Source: Reticulomyxa filosa (taxonomy: Eukaryota; Foraminifera; Reticulomyxidae). Taken from it: DNA of 24,791 nt. Positions within the stretch are counted from its first letter, which is position 1. Each line of letters opens with the position of its first letter. Made by a program: the position numbers and the translations under genes. The DNA lies in NCBI GenBank assembly GCA_000512085.1, contig ASPP01002634.1, positions 1 through 24,791 of the forward strand. Direction: 5' to 3'. Below the pieces are notes generated by a model. That model was not told the origin of the DNA. It saw only the letters and a list, made by a program, of their open reading frames with translations, and ran no database searches. This document shows, piece by piece, positions 1 through 9,265 of the stretch.

Positions 1-764
1 TTGAATTACTCGCAAATTTCACATCCAAAAGCATTTGGATTTGTTGATACTTGCCGTTCTTGTGTTTCACTAATTTTTCTGTTGTTCGCTATTGCGTAGC
101 AAAAAAAAAAATTATTTTTCTAGAAAATCAAATAAATCAATGTACTACACATCCCTTAAACAACTAACGCGTTCATGCAGCATTATTTGTTTGAGCTTTA
201 CAGTGTAATTTTTATTCTGACAACTGAAAACAAGAAAAAGCGATGTTGGCTGCGCATTTTCTTAGAGCAGTTGTCACTTTGATATAACATATAAAAGACA
301 AAACTTATAATGAAATTAAATTGTCTCATTATTTACAAAAAAGATAATAATTCTTTTTAGAAATTGAAAAGAAAAACTTAGACAAAAAAGCCTTTAGTGC
401 AGCCCTGGTCTACAAAAAAAAACTCGAGACTTTTTATACAATCGTGATATATTTCATATAATGAAAGTGGGTTCGTATTTAACAATTTGTGTTTCAAATG
501 GCTGTATTTTAAATAGTACTGTGCGAAAATGGATACAAATCCTTTATGGTGTTTATGTACTCTTCCGCTGTTGGCAATTTTTTAAATAAAAATATTTAAA
601 AATTGGTAATTTTTGTTTGATTTTGTTGTTAAATTGTAAAATAGTAACCCACATTTTTTAAGGCTATGGCCCGAAAGAAATGATTGCATTTATCATCCTT
701 AAATTTTGTTTAAACCAAGTGACTTTTGTTTTTGGCTTATCATCGAACATTGAAAATGTATATT
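1..764. other. AT-rich 3' flank of the CNOT11 gene
   Basis: This stretch lies downstream of the CNOT11-like stop codon. It is very AT-rich with many short homopolymers and no recognisable exon. The only open stretch of note is a 42-codon plus-strand ORF from an ATG at 461 to a TAA at 587-589. Its stop overlaps an AATAAA hexamer. It encodes a Trp/Tyr/Cys-containing peptide that I cannot identify, and it may be chance or another relic. No tRNA or repeat array is visible. Confidence 0.5.
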
Positions 765-3059
765 TCACTCCAGTTTTTGCTCCTCATTATTAGTACCAGA
801 AGATTCTTTTTCTTTGTTTTCGTCTTCAAGATGACCATCCAAAGGGCTATTTTCATTGCCAGCGCCTCGACTGATTTCCGAGGATTGAACATATCCTTTT
901 TTAACAGACTGGTATAGCTTTTGCGCTTCTTTGATTCTCGAAAACTCCAAACAAAAAGTCTCAATTTCTCCACTTACATCTTTAATGCTGATTAGTTTAA
1001 TATACAATAGCTTCTGAACAAATACACAAAGTAAGCGAACAAGCCTCGTTTGAAAAAAGGGGTCTTTGATATTTTCGCACTCTTTAATGCAATTGCTGAT
1101 GTATGCGCAAATATATTCTTTTTTGACGTTGACGACAGCTACCAGCTCATTTACTAATTCCATGCTGGGCAACGCAATTTGACTTTGCGAAACGTCAAGT
1201 TTTATCAAGACATCATAATAGGAGTTTATGTATGGAGTATCTGTCAACTTTTGAAATAAATAAGTTACGATTGGAACATTGTGCGCAACCAATTGTGGTA
1301 AAGTGTCTGGCGTCAATCCGCATTCGTCCATAATTTTGGAGCTCAAATCTTTGGAGTCAGTCTTTTCAATTTCGGATTTAAACAGAGCGATCTGTTCCTC
1401 GAGTAATGGCTGTTTCAGTGCTAACTGTGCCAATTCCGTGACTACGGGCTCTTTTTTTTCGCCACTTTGTGAACAGACATATGTATACGTATGTGCATGT
1501 ATGGGACAAATGAGTAACAAGCACTAGAATTTCATCACATATTCATATATAAATGTGTACATGTTATTGCATATGCATATATTCCAAACCTTCCATTGTC
1601 CCAAAGTAATTTTGATTCTTCATCCAAAAAGCACCATCGAAGCTCTTGCATGGTATAGTCCACATTAAAGGGAGGAGGAGGTCGTACCCACTCCGGTTCG
1701 AACACTTCATATTGTAGCTCTGGTTTTACATTGAAATCAAACAGCATACGTTTTTTTTTTTGGCTCGCGCGTTTCATCGGTTGTGTGTGACGTCCCATCG
1801 ATATCGTCTTCGTTATCGTCTACAAAGTCCTCTTTGCTGAATAATTCGATATCAATGTCCGTTCCCGGATCTCGTATTACATTTGAAACAGCGCTATATA
1901 AGAAAGGCGCGATTTTTTCGTCTGTTTTGCTGCGAATCAGAGTACGTACATGCTCGACGTCTTCCCAAGGCTCCACTTTTTCATATTGCTCGTCTTCGTT
2001 TTCTACGTTTGCAAAAAAAAAAAAAAAGACAACTGTAATAACATATGCAAGCATCGTGATTTTATTTTTAATATTACATTTATTAATTCAATAAAAAAAA
2101 CAAAACACACCTTTCTTGCCATCTTCATTCACTTCAGTGGACACATGCTTTTGTTTTTCATTTCGAAATCTGTATTTTTGATACTTTTCAACAAAAAACT
2201 GTGGATATTGCTGCGCAATTTTTTTTTCCACTTGGTTTTTGTAATAAAACAGATCTTGGACAAATTCGGCTTCTACTCGGTCACACAAAGGGATAATTTT
2301 TTCATTTTGCTTTTTCTATGTTTTGTCCGACTTTGAATGATTTCTTTGGAAACAACAATAACGGGGATGCACACACTTAACAAAGTTCGAACTCAAGTCG
2401 TACATATCAACGGCAGTTTTTTCAAACAAGAGTTGGTATGGATCGAGCATCTTTAACGTGTTCTCGATAGACGAGCGTGGCTTCTTTTCGTGGTTTTTAT
2501 GCTTTTCCTTGTCTTTTTTATCAAACTCTTTTTGCAACTCCACCCAATTGGTCGACAGCAAAGGCCCATTCATTTCGTGTTCCTTTGTGTGTGTTAACGC
2601 AATTCCCAAATGATATTGCTCATTTTGCGAAAGTGGGAAAAAAAATTCTCGGCCGTCCAAGAATTTTCCGGTCAAGTCTTGCGGGGATTTGTCTATTATT
2701 CTTATAAACAATGGCAGAAAGGGATGGTTTCCTATTGGGATATGGTTATACAATTCTCGAATCAAATATAATGCAATCAGTCGTTGAATTGCCGTAAAGA
2801 ATCCTTCAAACAATAATGTGTTAGTCATTGGCACATAGTGCTTTGGGGAATTGTCACGGTCTTTCAAAAATATGCTCAGTGTCGACGCACAATCGAAACG
2901 GAATTGCTCACCGGTTCCATTTGTGGATGAACTGGAACTAGTCCCAAATTCTGACGCAAATGTCGACCAGAATAATTGTCCAATTTCACCAAAAGTTTTG
3001 CTCTGATTCTCTTCTCCAAATAATGATAACAATTGTTCAAGTTGAGAATCTGTTAACAT
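765..3059 (-). CDS. CNOT11: CNOT11-like subunit of the CCR4-NOT complex (5 coding segments, one frame break)
   Basis: CNOT11 is a subunit of CCR4-NOT, the main cytoplasmic mRNA deadenylase; in animals it joins CNOT10 in a module on the CNOT1 scaffold. The model is exons 3059-2382, 2315-2111, 2002-1590 and 1464-765, about 664 residues against about 510 in human. Introns are 66, 108 and 125 bp and the splice phases agree. The start is the first ATG in frame. The N-terminal helical region contains IQRLIALYLIRELY. The centre has the family signature EPEWVRPPPP followed by WDN. The C-terminal DUF2363-type domain is clear, with CGLTPDTLPQLV, SMELVNELV, YISNCIKECE, QTRLVRLLCVFVQ and FCLEFSRIKEA. The segments before and after the 11-T run at 1751-1761 are in different frames; one base fewer there restores the frame. 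The first intron acceptor (2316) has no pyrimidine tract and could be six bases further on, still in frame. I am sure of the family, less sure of exon edges. Confidence 0.9.
1751..1761. other. 11-T homopolymer that breaks the CNOT11 frame
   Basis: Eleven T on the plus strand (A on the coding strand) sit inside the third CNOT11 exon. Upstream the coding frame reads an acidic linker ending in KKK. Downstream the conserved region with EPEWVRPPPP is one base out of frame. With ten A the two join; with eleven, translation stops a few codons later. I see no plausible intron between the two parts. Confidence 0.75.
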
Positions 3060-3431
3060 GGTGACAAATAACAATCTATGAAATAAGTCTTAATGGTGAC
3101 CCCCCTGAAATAAAGTCAAAGAATCCGAATTTCGTTGCTTTAGAATAATTAAATACTATGCAGCTACTTCAAGACATTTCAATTTTTAATTTTTCGCCAA
3201 AAGGACTTTATTTATTTTTAATCTCAACACCCAACAAATGAGATGTTTGTGTTAGATCCAAGTATTACAGCAACAAGAAGAGCAACTTGCAAAAAGGTCA
3301 ATGTATTGTAGTGCAATTAAACAGTTGGACATGTTTTTGTTAAATGGCAAAACAAGTAGAGTATTTAATTTCCTTTTGTTTTGTTTAAAAATGAAACTTT
3401 ACAATTGAACGAATAAGGATTTTGAATGGAA
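3060..3431. other. Intergenic spacer between CNOT11 start and DHHC stop
   Basis: This 372 bp spacer must hold the CNOT11 promoter and 5' UTR and the 3' end of the DHHC gene. No clear core promoter motif is visible. A short plus-strand stretch from about 3237 reads like coding sequence (it contains EMFVLDPSITATRR) but meets a stop within about 25 codons. I cannot assign it. Confidence 0.4.
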
Positions 3432-4493
3432 CTAATCACTGTCATCTTCTAGTTTCATACATAAACTCTTAAAGTCTTTGATTACTTTACTCGTGACTGG
3501 TGTAGGTAAAAACCAGGTGACTCTAAAGGGCTCTCCAAAAACAGCTTGCAGTAATTCATAACCCGATTTTTTTTCTTTTCCAGTTTTACTCCGATTCTGG
3601 ATGATATCGATATAAGTAGTATTGTTCCAAATACTGGAGAATTGGTCACAGCCCATGATACACGTAAACAATCCAAAGAGGATTGCTTCAAATAGATTCA
3701 ACATGCAACACACAATATCTCCAGGAGAACCATTGCAATATGAATACTCGATGAGTCCCTCACCAATTTTAAGGCTCAAATTGTTCATGTTATTATCATC
3801 AGTTATTTGATTTTGAGAACAGCGAATAAATCGCCAAATCAATGCCGATAAGCAAAAAATGCAACATAAGCTTGTGTACATCAAAAATAACAAAAAGTAT
3901 TTTTGATTGCACATAGCCACGCAATTATTTACCTATTTATATTTTCCTTTTATTTTTTCATTTTTTTTATTTGTATTTAAAACACACATACCCAAGGGCA
4001 ATGATGGTCCATTCGAACAATGCACCTGTGGCATAGCAATGTACATTGCCCCAAGCATCAATGTTAGGGCAGCAAAAAACAAAATATAAACTTTTTACTT
4101 TTTAAAAGAAATGAACCTTCCACAAATGGAACAGTGATGAGCATCATGAGGTTTGAATTGACGACATCTTTGACAGTACCGAGCATTGTTGCTTCCGTTT
4201 AGTTTGGCGCTCGAGTGACTGTTTGTCAAGGATTGCTCTAAATCAACTAAGTGTTCGTCGTTTAATGGTACCGCTCCTGGATTTGTGAATTGCGCCTTTG
4301 CGTGACTCACCACTGCCAAAATCGTCAACATAACATAAACAACTGACAACAAGCTGAAATAGCCAAAGCCAGGCCCAATCACAAATGTTAGTTGCACGCC
4401 CAAAGCAAAGAACATGAGAAACGGAGTAAAAAATCCGCAAAATATCCCACAACAATCTTCTCGTACCCACCAAAAATTTGCTTTTGAAATCAT
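3432..4493 (-). CDS. DHHC-type protein S-palmitoyltransferase (3 exons)
   Basis: DHHC enzymes transfer palmitate from palmitoyl-CoA to cysteines of target proteins at Golgi, ER or plasma membrane. The model is exons 4493-4117, 4025-3992 and 3932-3432, 303 residues, with introns of 91 and 59 bp and matching phases. Two membrane segments lie in the first 75 residues (GIFCGFFTPFLMFFALGV and FSLLSVVYVMLTILAVV). Next comes the Cys-rich domain, CQRCRQFKPHDAHHCSICGR, then RCIVRMDHHCPW from the 34-nt middle exon, then VNNCVAMCNQKYF. Two more membrane segments follow (YFLLFLMYTSLCCIFCLSAL and MLNLFEAILFGLFTCIM). The catalytic DHHC tetrad is intact. The usual TTxE motif after the last membrane helix is only loosely matched, by NNTTYID. 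The length is normal for the family. The substrate cannot be told from sequence. Confidence 0.95.
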
Positions 4494-5066
4494 TGGACTT
4501 TATTATGTGTACTAAAAATGTAACAAAAAATTTGGCCCTTGCAAAGGTATCACATTGGCTCCAATGTTTTTAAAGCGGCCAAGTTCAAGTTAATCAACGC
4601 GTATCAAGTGCACAATACCGAGGAAATAATCTTTTGTTATGCACTCAAGGTTTCTTTTTTTCTAACGACCAATGCAGATTATCTTTTAAATTTGTTTTCA
4701 ATAGGCGCAATAAAAATGTCGCAATCCCTAAGATCTTAGATCATGATATTACTTGTGAGCAGTAAATTTCTGTGAAGAAGCAAAACAGATTGATGCTGAT
4801 GTAAATATATTAAAATTTTCGAAATAAAGAACGAAGAACTTAACAACAAGTTTGAACGAAAAGAAATGCGAAATTAAATGAAGTTACTTTTGAAGAGCTA
4901 CAATTGTTTCTTGAAACGGTTTTTTGATCCAAAAAAAAAAGTCGGGAAAAGAGTTAACGTTTTCAGTTATACAAGAAGATCGGTGGGATTGCACGATAAT
5001 ATACAATGAGCAGCTGTCTTTGAGCAACGATGAGAAGCAAGTAGGAACACAAGCAAGAAGCGTTTG
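4494..5066. other. Spacer between the DHHC and glycosyltransferase genes
   Basis: This is the upstream region of the DHHC gene and the 3' flank of the glycosyltransferase. Most of it is occupied by the plus-strand TPR-like relic listed separately. No other gene is visible. Confidence 0.5.
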
Positions 5067-5070
5067 TTAA
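4540..5070 (+). pseudogene. Decayed TPR-protein-like coding relic
   Basis: Several plus-strand pieces read like protein but are separated by stops and frame changes. The pieces are GSNVFKAAKFKLINAYQ (near 4555), CEEAKQIDADVNILKFS (near 4775), AKLNEVTFEELQLFLETVF (near 4870), and SGKELTFSVIQEDRWDC running on to NDEKQVGTQARSVC and a stop (near 4945-5069). The first two resemble the helices of tetratricopeptide repeats as found in FKBP- or TTC-type co-chaperones. Possible splice signals remain, such as a T-rich tract and CAG before 4678. I infer an unprocessed pseudogene. The parent family is a guess. Confidence 0.4.
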
Positions 5071-6224
5071 TTTGAAATGGAATATTTAGGAAAAGATTTG
5101 TCGGGATGAATAACACTGGCCCCACCAATTTCACCAGCAATGGGCGGACAAGTCATATAAGCTCGAAGAAAGCCATTTTTAATAAAGTGTCCAATCCAAA
5201 TATCACTCGCCTCTTGGAAAGGAAGACAATGGTCCAAGAATCGCTGAAAAGAAGAGATAGGAGCAAAAATGGCAGTGTAAAGAGCAAATCCACTAACATA
5301 TTGATAGACACTATGTCCCAGGTATTTTACCAAAAGTCTTTTTTTCAAATTCCAAGGATTGCACCAATTGGCACCAAACAATTGTAAAATGTCCCATTTT
5401 TCATTTTTTTCGTCATTGGGTACATAGTATTTTAATTCCATAAATCTTTCTTGGAGCAACTCAAGAAAATGATCATTTATTAAAGCATCGTCTTCAAATA
5501 AGACTGCATACTTCCATTCGTTTGGCTTTTTTTTTTTTTTTTTTTTGAGAATGCAATACAAAAAAAGTATGTACATATCCACATGCATATTACATACACA
5601 TATTTGCATGCATATACATGCACGAATATATACATGTACTGTACATAAATATGTAAATTAGTAAACTGAATTATCTTTCACCAAATTAATTGCAGTTTGC
5701 ATCGCCATAATCTTCGACATAGCGGTCCCAATTTTTGTACTCTCATGCATCGGATGGAAATGTTTGTGAATGTACCCTTGCTCAATTAAACTTTCCTTTT
5801 GTTTTATGCTCAAATTTCTCCCGTCAAACCCATCCATAACCACACATTTTACGCTGTTTCGATCAAAGTATTCACATATTTCCAAACTATTTCGTCTTCG
5901 TCTTTGATTCCATTTCGCACTCATCACCACGACAACCAGGTCTTTTGATGGATTTAACTGCTCCACTGATTCTTCATTTATTTTTATTTCATTGTATCGA
6001 TACAAATGACTTGACTTCAAATGCGTATAGAGTACCAATAAACACAATAATGCCAGACTGCCCAATACATGCCAACTGTATTTCTTTATCGTATTTTGAT
6101 TTTTCATCTTTCCCTTTTCTCCTTCTTCGTCATGTTTTCCTTTCTCTGTTGGCTCTTTTCCTAATTGTGCCAAATTCAATATCTGCCAGCTTGCTGAGGC
6201 GAGACGTGACGGTACCGCTTTCAT
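5067..6224 (-). CDS. Glycosyltransferase family 25-like type II membrane protein (2 exons)
   Basis: Family 25 enzymes are sugar transferases; eukaryotic members include collagen galactosyltransferases in the ER. The model is exons 6224-5667 and 5525-5067, 338 residues, with a 141 bp intron and phase 0 at both sides. The start is an ATG giving a short cytoplasmic part, then a charged stretch rich in Lys/Glu, then a signal anchor (HVLGSLALLCLLVLYTHL, about residues 60-80). The catalytic part starts with VVVVMSAKWNQRRRR and VVMDGFDG, as in the family's opening strand. FEDDA supplies the acidic metal-binding motif. The usual GCALSH segment is changed to GTAMSK, so the member is divergent. The exon 2 acceptor is 20 A followed by G, with no pyrimidine tract (see findings). 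A Golgi or ER lumenal enzyme is inferred. Donor and acceptor sugars are unknown. Confidence 0.8.
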
Positions 6225-6932
6225 ATTAATGTTTCCAATATGGAAGGATAGTAAAAAGAAATAAAACAAGACAAAAAATAAACAAACTCAAAAAAAGAAA
6301 TGTCTCTGCCCCATTTTTGAACTTAAATTTTTTTGGACACGTATCCTGAGATTGCAGAGCATGTAAGAGTTTTGATCAAAAATTTGCACTCATCCCTAGA
6401 AAAAAAGCAGTTTTGCGGACTTGTTGATATAAATCCATCGGATACTAAGTAACAAGAACTCGGGCAAAAAATTTAAAAAGACATTGTCTATGATCTCAAT
6501 GGAATCAGAAAGAACTAGATCTTCAATAACCAAACCACAAGCAAAAAGAGGTGGTACCGTTGGTTTTCATTACAGTCACAAACACCACCAAAATGAACGA
6601 AATAAGAAGGTAAAAACAGAGTCACAAAATCGATGCCAGTCACAGCACGCAAGACATTAAAGTCACAAAAAAATAAAACAACAAAAAGCACAGCCCAAAC
6701 GCTACATAATTGAGACCAAAAGAAGATAATTACAATTTGGACTCAATCCATAAAGGCCCACAAAACAAAGGCGTTTCTGGGTTGAAAGAAAAGGAAAGCA
6801 TTTTATAATCGAAAACAACAGTTCGATTGTCTGAAACAAACAATAATTGCCCGCTTTTTGTCCATTACTTGCTCATAGGAAAGATGACAAGTGCAATTGG
6901 ACGAAATGGTATAAGATATTTGACATACTTAG
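6225..6932. other. A-rich spacer upstream of the glycosyltransferase
   Basis: The right part (about 6530-6900) is rich in A and C on the plus strand and has few T. The left part contains the coding-like relic at 6336-6518. No intact gene or RNA is recognised. Confidence 0.4.
6336..6518 (+). pseudogene. Unidentified coding-like stretch with in-frame stops
   Basis: One plus-strand frame reads DTYPEIAEHVRVLIKNLHSS, then LEKKQFCGLVDINPSDTK, a TAA, QELGQKI, a TAA, KDIVYDLNGIRKN and a TAG. The amphipathic pattern and balanced composition differ from the surrounding low-complexity DNA. The frame holds between the stops without shifts. I do not recognise the family. It may be a relic exon, as other spacers here contain relics, or chance. 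Confidence 0.3.
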
Positions 6933-9265
6933 CTACTTTATTTTGATCGGAGCAACAACACGTTTTACGTGTGATGAAGAGTTGATTTTGTTGTGTTTTA
7001 TTTCGTGAGTAGTGACATTGTGTTGAGTGGTGTTAGCAGATTTCAAATTGGCATTGGGGATTTTTCCATTTTGGTTGTCATTGTTGACATTGTTGCGGTT
7101 ATTATTCTTATTCGTGATGGCAGTGTCATTGTTATTGTTGGCATTGAAAAGACATGGATTCGACTTTTGTGAAGATCGTTTTGTTTTTGTCATAAAAGGA
7201 GCGATTTCCTGAGGATTATTTAAATGTGTCCAACACAAAAATTCTTGTGTGCTCTCTTTGTAAAGCACTTGGACTTGTCCAGAGTGTTTATCCATTCGAC
7301 GAATTTGTCCAGTTTTCCATCCTGGATGTCGCAAGATAGGATTAATGTCGACATAGCTTCCAACTTGCAATTGCTGCAGGCGAGTGTTTGGCTCTGTGAG
7401 ACATCAAGTCAACATCATTCGCATAACAAATAAAATAAAAAAAAGAAATGTCGTGGATAATGCGAGCGAAGGGATTTACAAAACTGTGGGAAATGCTTTC
7501 GGCAACCGCAAAACGGTTCAATTCTTTGGAGTAATCACTCCAAATGTCCCATTTATTATCCCAGCCTTCATAATGAACTAGCAGTCGAGTTCCTTCCTTC
7601 TTCCGTATCATCGCAAGCAAATATCTCCCCACTTCATCACGATGATCCACTTTCTCAGTTGGCCGCAGTCTCTCTGCTTCCTCAAATGTCATGCACGGTA
7701 CAAATGGCTGCTCCATTACGTCAAACGCATCCGTGGTAACGCCATTTCGACCATCCTTTCATTTTGTGATTGTGTTACGTTTTATAGTTTTACAAGCCAA
7801 TCACAAATATCTCCTCTTTTCAAAACGTACGTGTCCGCTTTGTGGAGTACCGTTCTTTTCTTTCCATGCGAGTAGATCACTTGATGAAATTCGCTTTAGT
7901 TGGTTTTCTGAATTGCCACATTTGATATTTGATGTTGTTCATTGTAAGATATTCCAAAGGGGTCACAAAAAAAAAAATGATGCCCACACGTAGTGTTAAG
8001 CAACATACTGTTTTGGCCATCGAATGGTTTTCGTTGCTGAAGAGATCCTTTGATTCCTTTTTCGACGAGTTTTTGCCGGATCTGTTTTTGCAACAGAGGC
8101 CATACAACATATACACCAAATGTGATGTGTGGCACATATGGATATGGCATAGGTATGTATTGGCACATCATTTGACAGACACAATGTCAAAACTCGGAAT
8201 TGTATCGTCAATGGCGGGTCTTTGGCCCCTTGTCTGACCAAGTCCCGTATTTCTTCGAATGATAGGCCCATCACCCATCGATCGTTGACCTGAACAATCA
8301 GTGAGCCAGGATAAACATTCTGTTGGGCTGTGGGCGATACACAGCGGCCCACAATACAATTTAGGCCATGCTCGTTGGAATACAGCTCCAATCCAAGCAC
8401 TTTTTCCTGAAACTCGACTGTGTAATCCCTTTCTTCCTTGTGTTTGTTGCGTGTGTATGTCCCCACATATCATGTCACTTTTTTGTATACTTATATACAG
8501 AGAATGTATATCATATACAAATATACATATATATGTATAATATATATATGTATATATGTAATGTGTGGTATTAAACAAACTGGTGATGGACAGACGTATT
8601 CTTGGACCGTTGGATCTTTTTCTGTTGTTTTGTCATTTGAATTAACGCTTTCCACTATTGGACAATCTTTCGGAGGGTTGTGCGGCTTTTGGGTATTTGT
8701 GTAGTTTTTTTGCAAACAAAATGAATCAAAGCGGTTTCCAAAGAAAAACCAAATCAATGTTGTTTATGTTTCTTTTTCGTGCTCGATACACAAAATAATT
8801 CAAACCTTTTGGGAGTTAAGGCTAAAATGATCCGAGTCATTTTCCAGCCAACGAAAATCATTCTCGTCAAATATGATTGATATCAAATTTCGAGTTATTG
8901 ATACTATTTTCCCCGCAACCCATTCTCCTTTTTCTCTTTTCCACATCCACAAATCCATTCCAATTCGAAACTGCAAAATTTTTTTTTTTAAGTCATTAAT
9001 AAGTGGATCATTTTGAAGTAGAAGAGAAGAAGAAAATGTGCTCAAACTCGATCTTTTGGATCTGCTCGTGTGATTTGGTTACTATGATCTTCTGGATCAG
9101 GTTCTTTCTTTTTTTTCCCCACCCATCATCAAGTCCTTTGATTCTTTGGGTACACACATACACTTTTCTCCACTTAACAACTTCTTCTGAAGTACGAACT
9201 GGAATCTTCTTGACTGATCTAACAGAAACACGTTTTTGATTTTGAGGAATCTTAGTACGCTGCAT
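6933..9265 (-). CDS. PDZ and Tudor-like multidomain protein (8 exons)
   Basis: The model is exons 9265-9083, 8970-8806, 8685-8596, 8436-8194, 8081-8009, 7907-7831, 7755-7480 and 7391-6933, giving 521 residues with all phases consistent. A Lys/Arg-rich N-terminus (1-61) is followed by a small Tudor-like barrel (about 62-110, with MWKREKGEWVAGKIVSI). Next is a PDZ domain (about 149-227, with DYTVEFQEKVLGLEL and GSLIVQVNDRWVMGLS). A second barrel (about 300-345) of chromo-barrel or Tudor-knot type has LVHYEGWDNKWDIWSDY. A third (about 375-430) has LQVGSYVDINPILRHPGWKT and RRMDKHSGQVQVLYK. The tail is Asn-rich, then basic. Tudor/chromo barrels usually bind methylated Lys or Arg, and PDZ binds C-terminal peptides, so a chromatin or scaffold role is inferred only. 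The first donor (9082), the acceptor at 8437 and the last intron's edges have in-frame alternatives. No known gene name fits. Confidence 0.75.
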
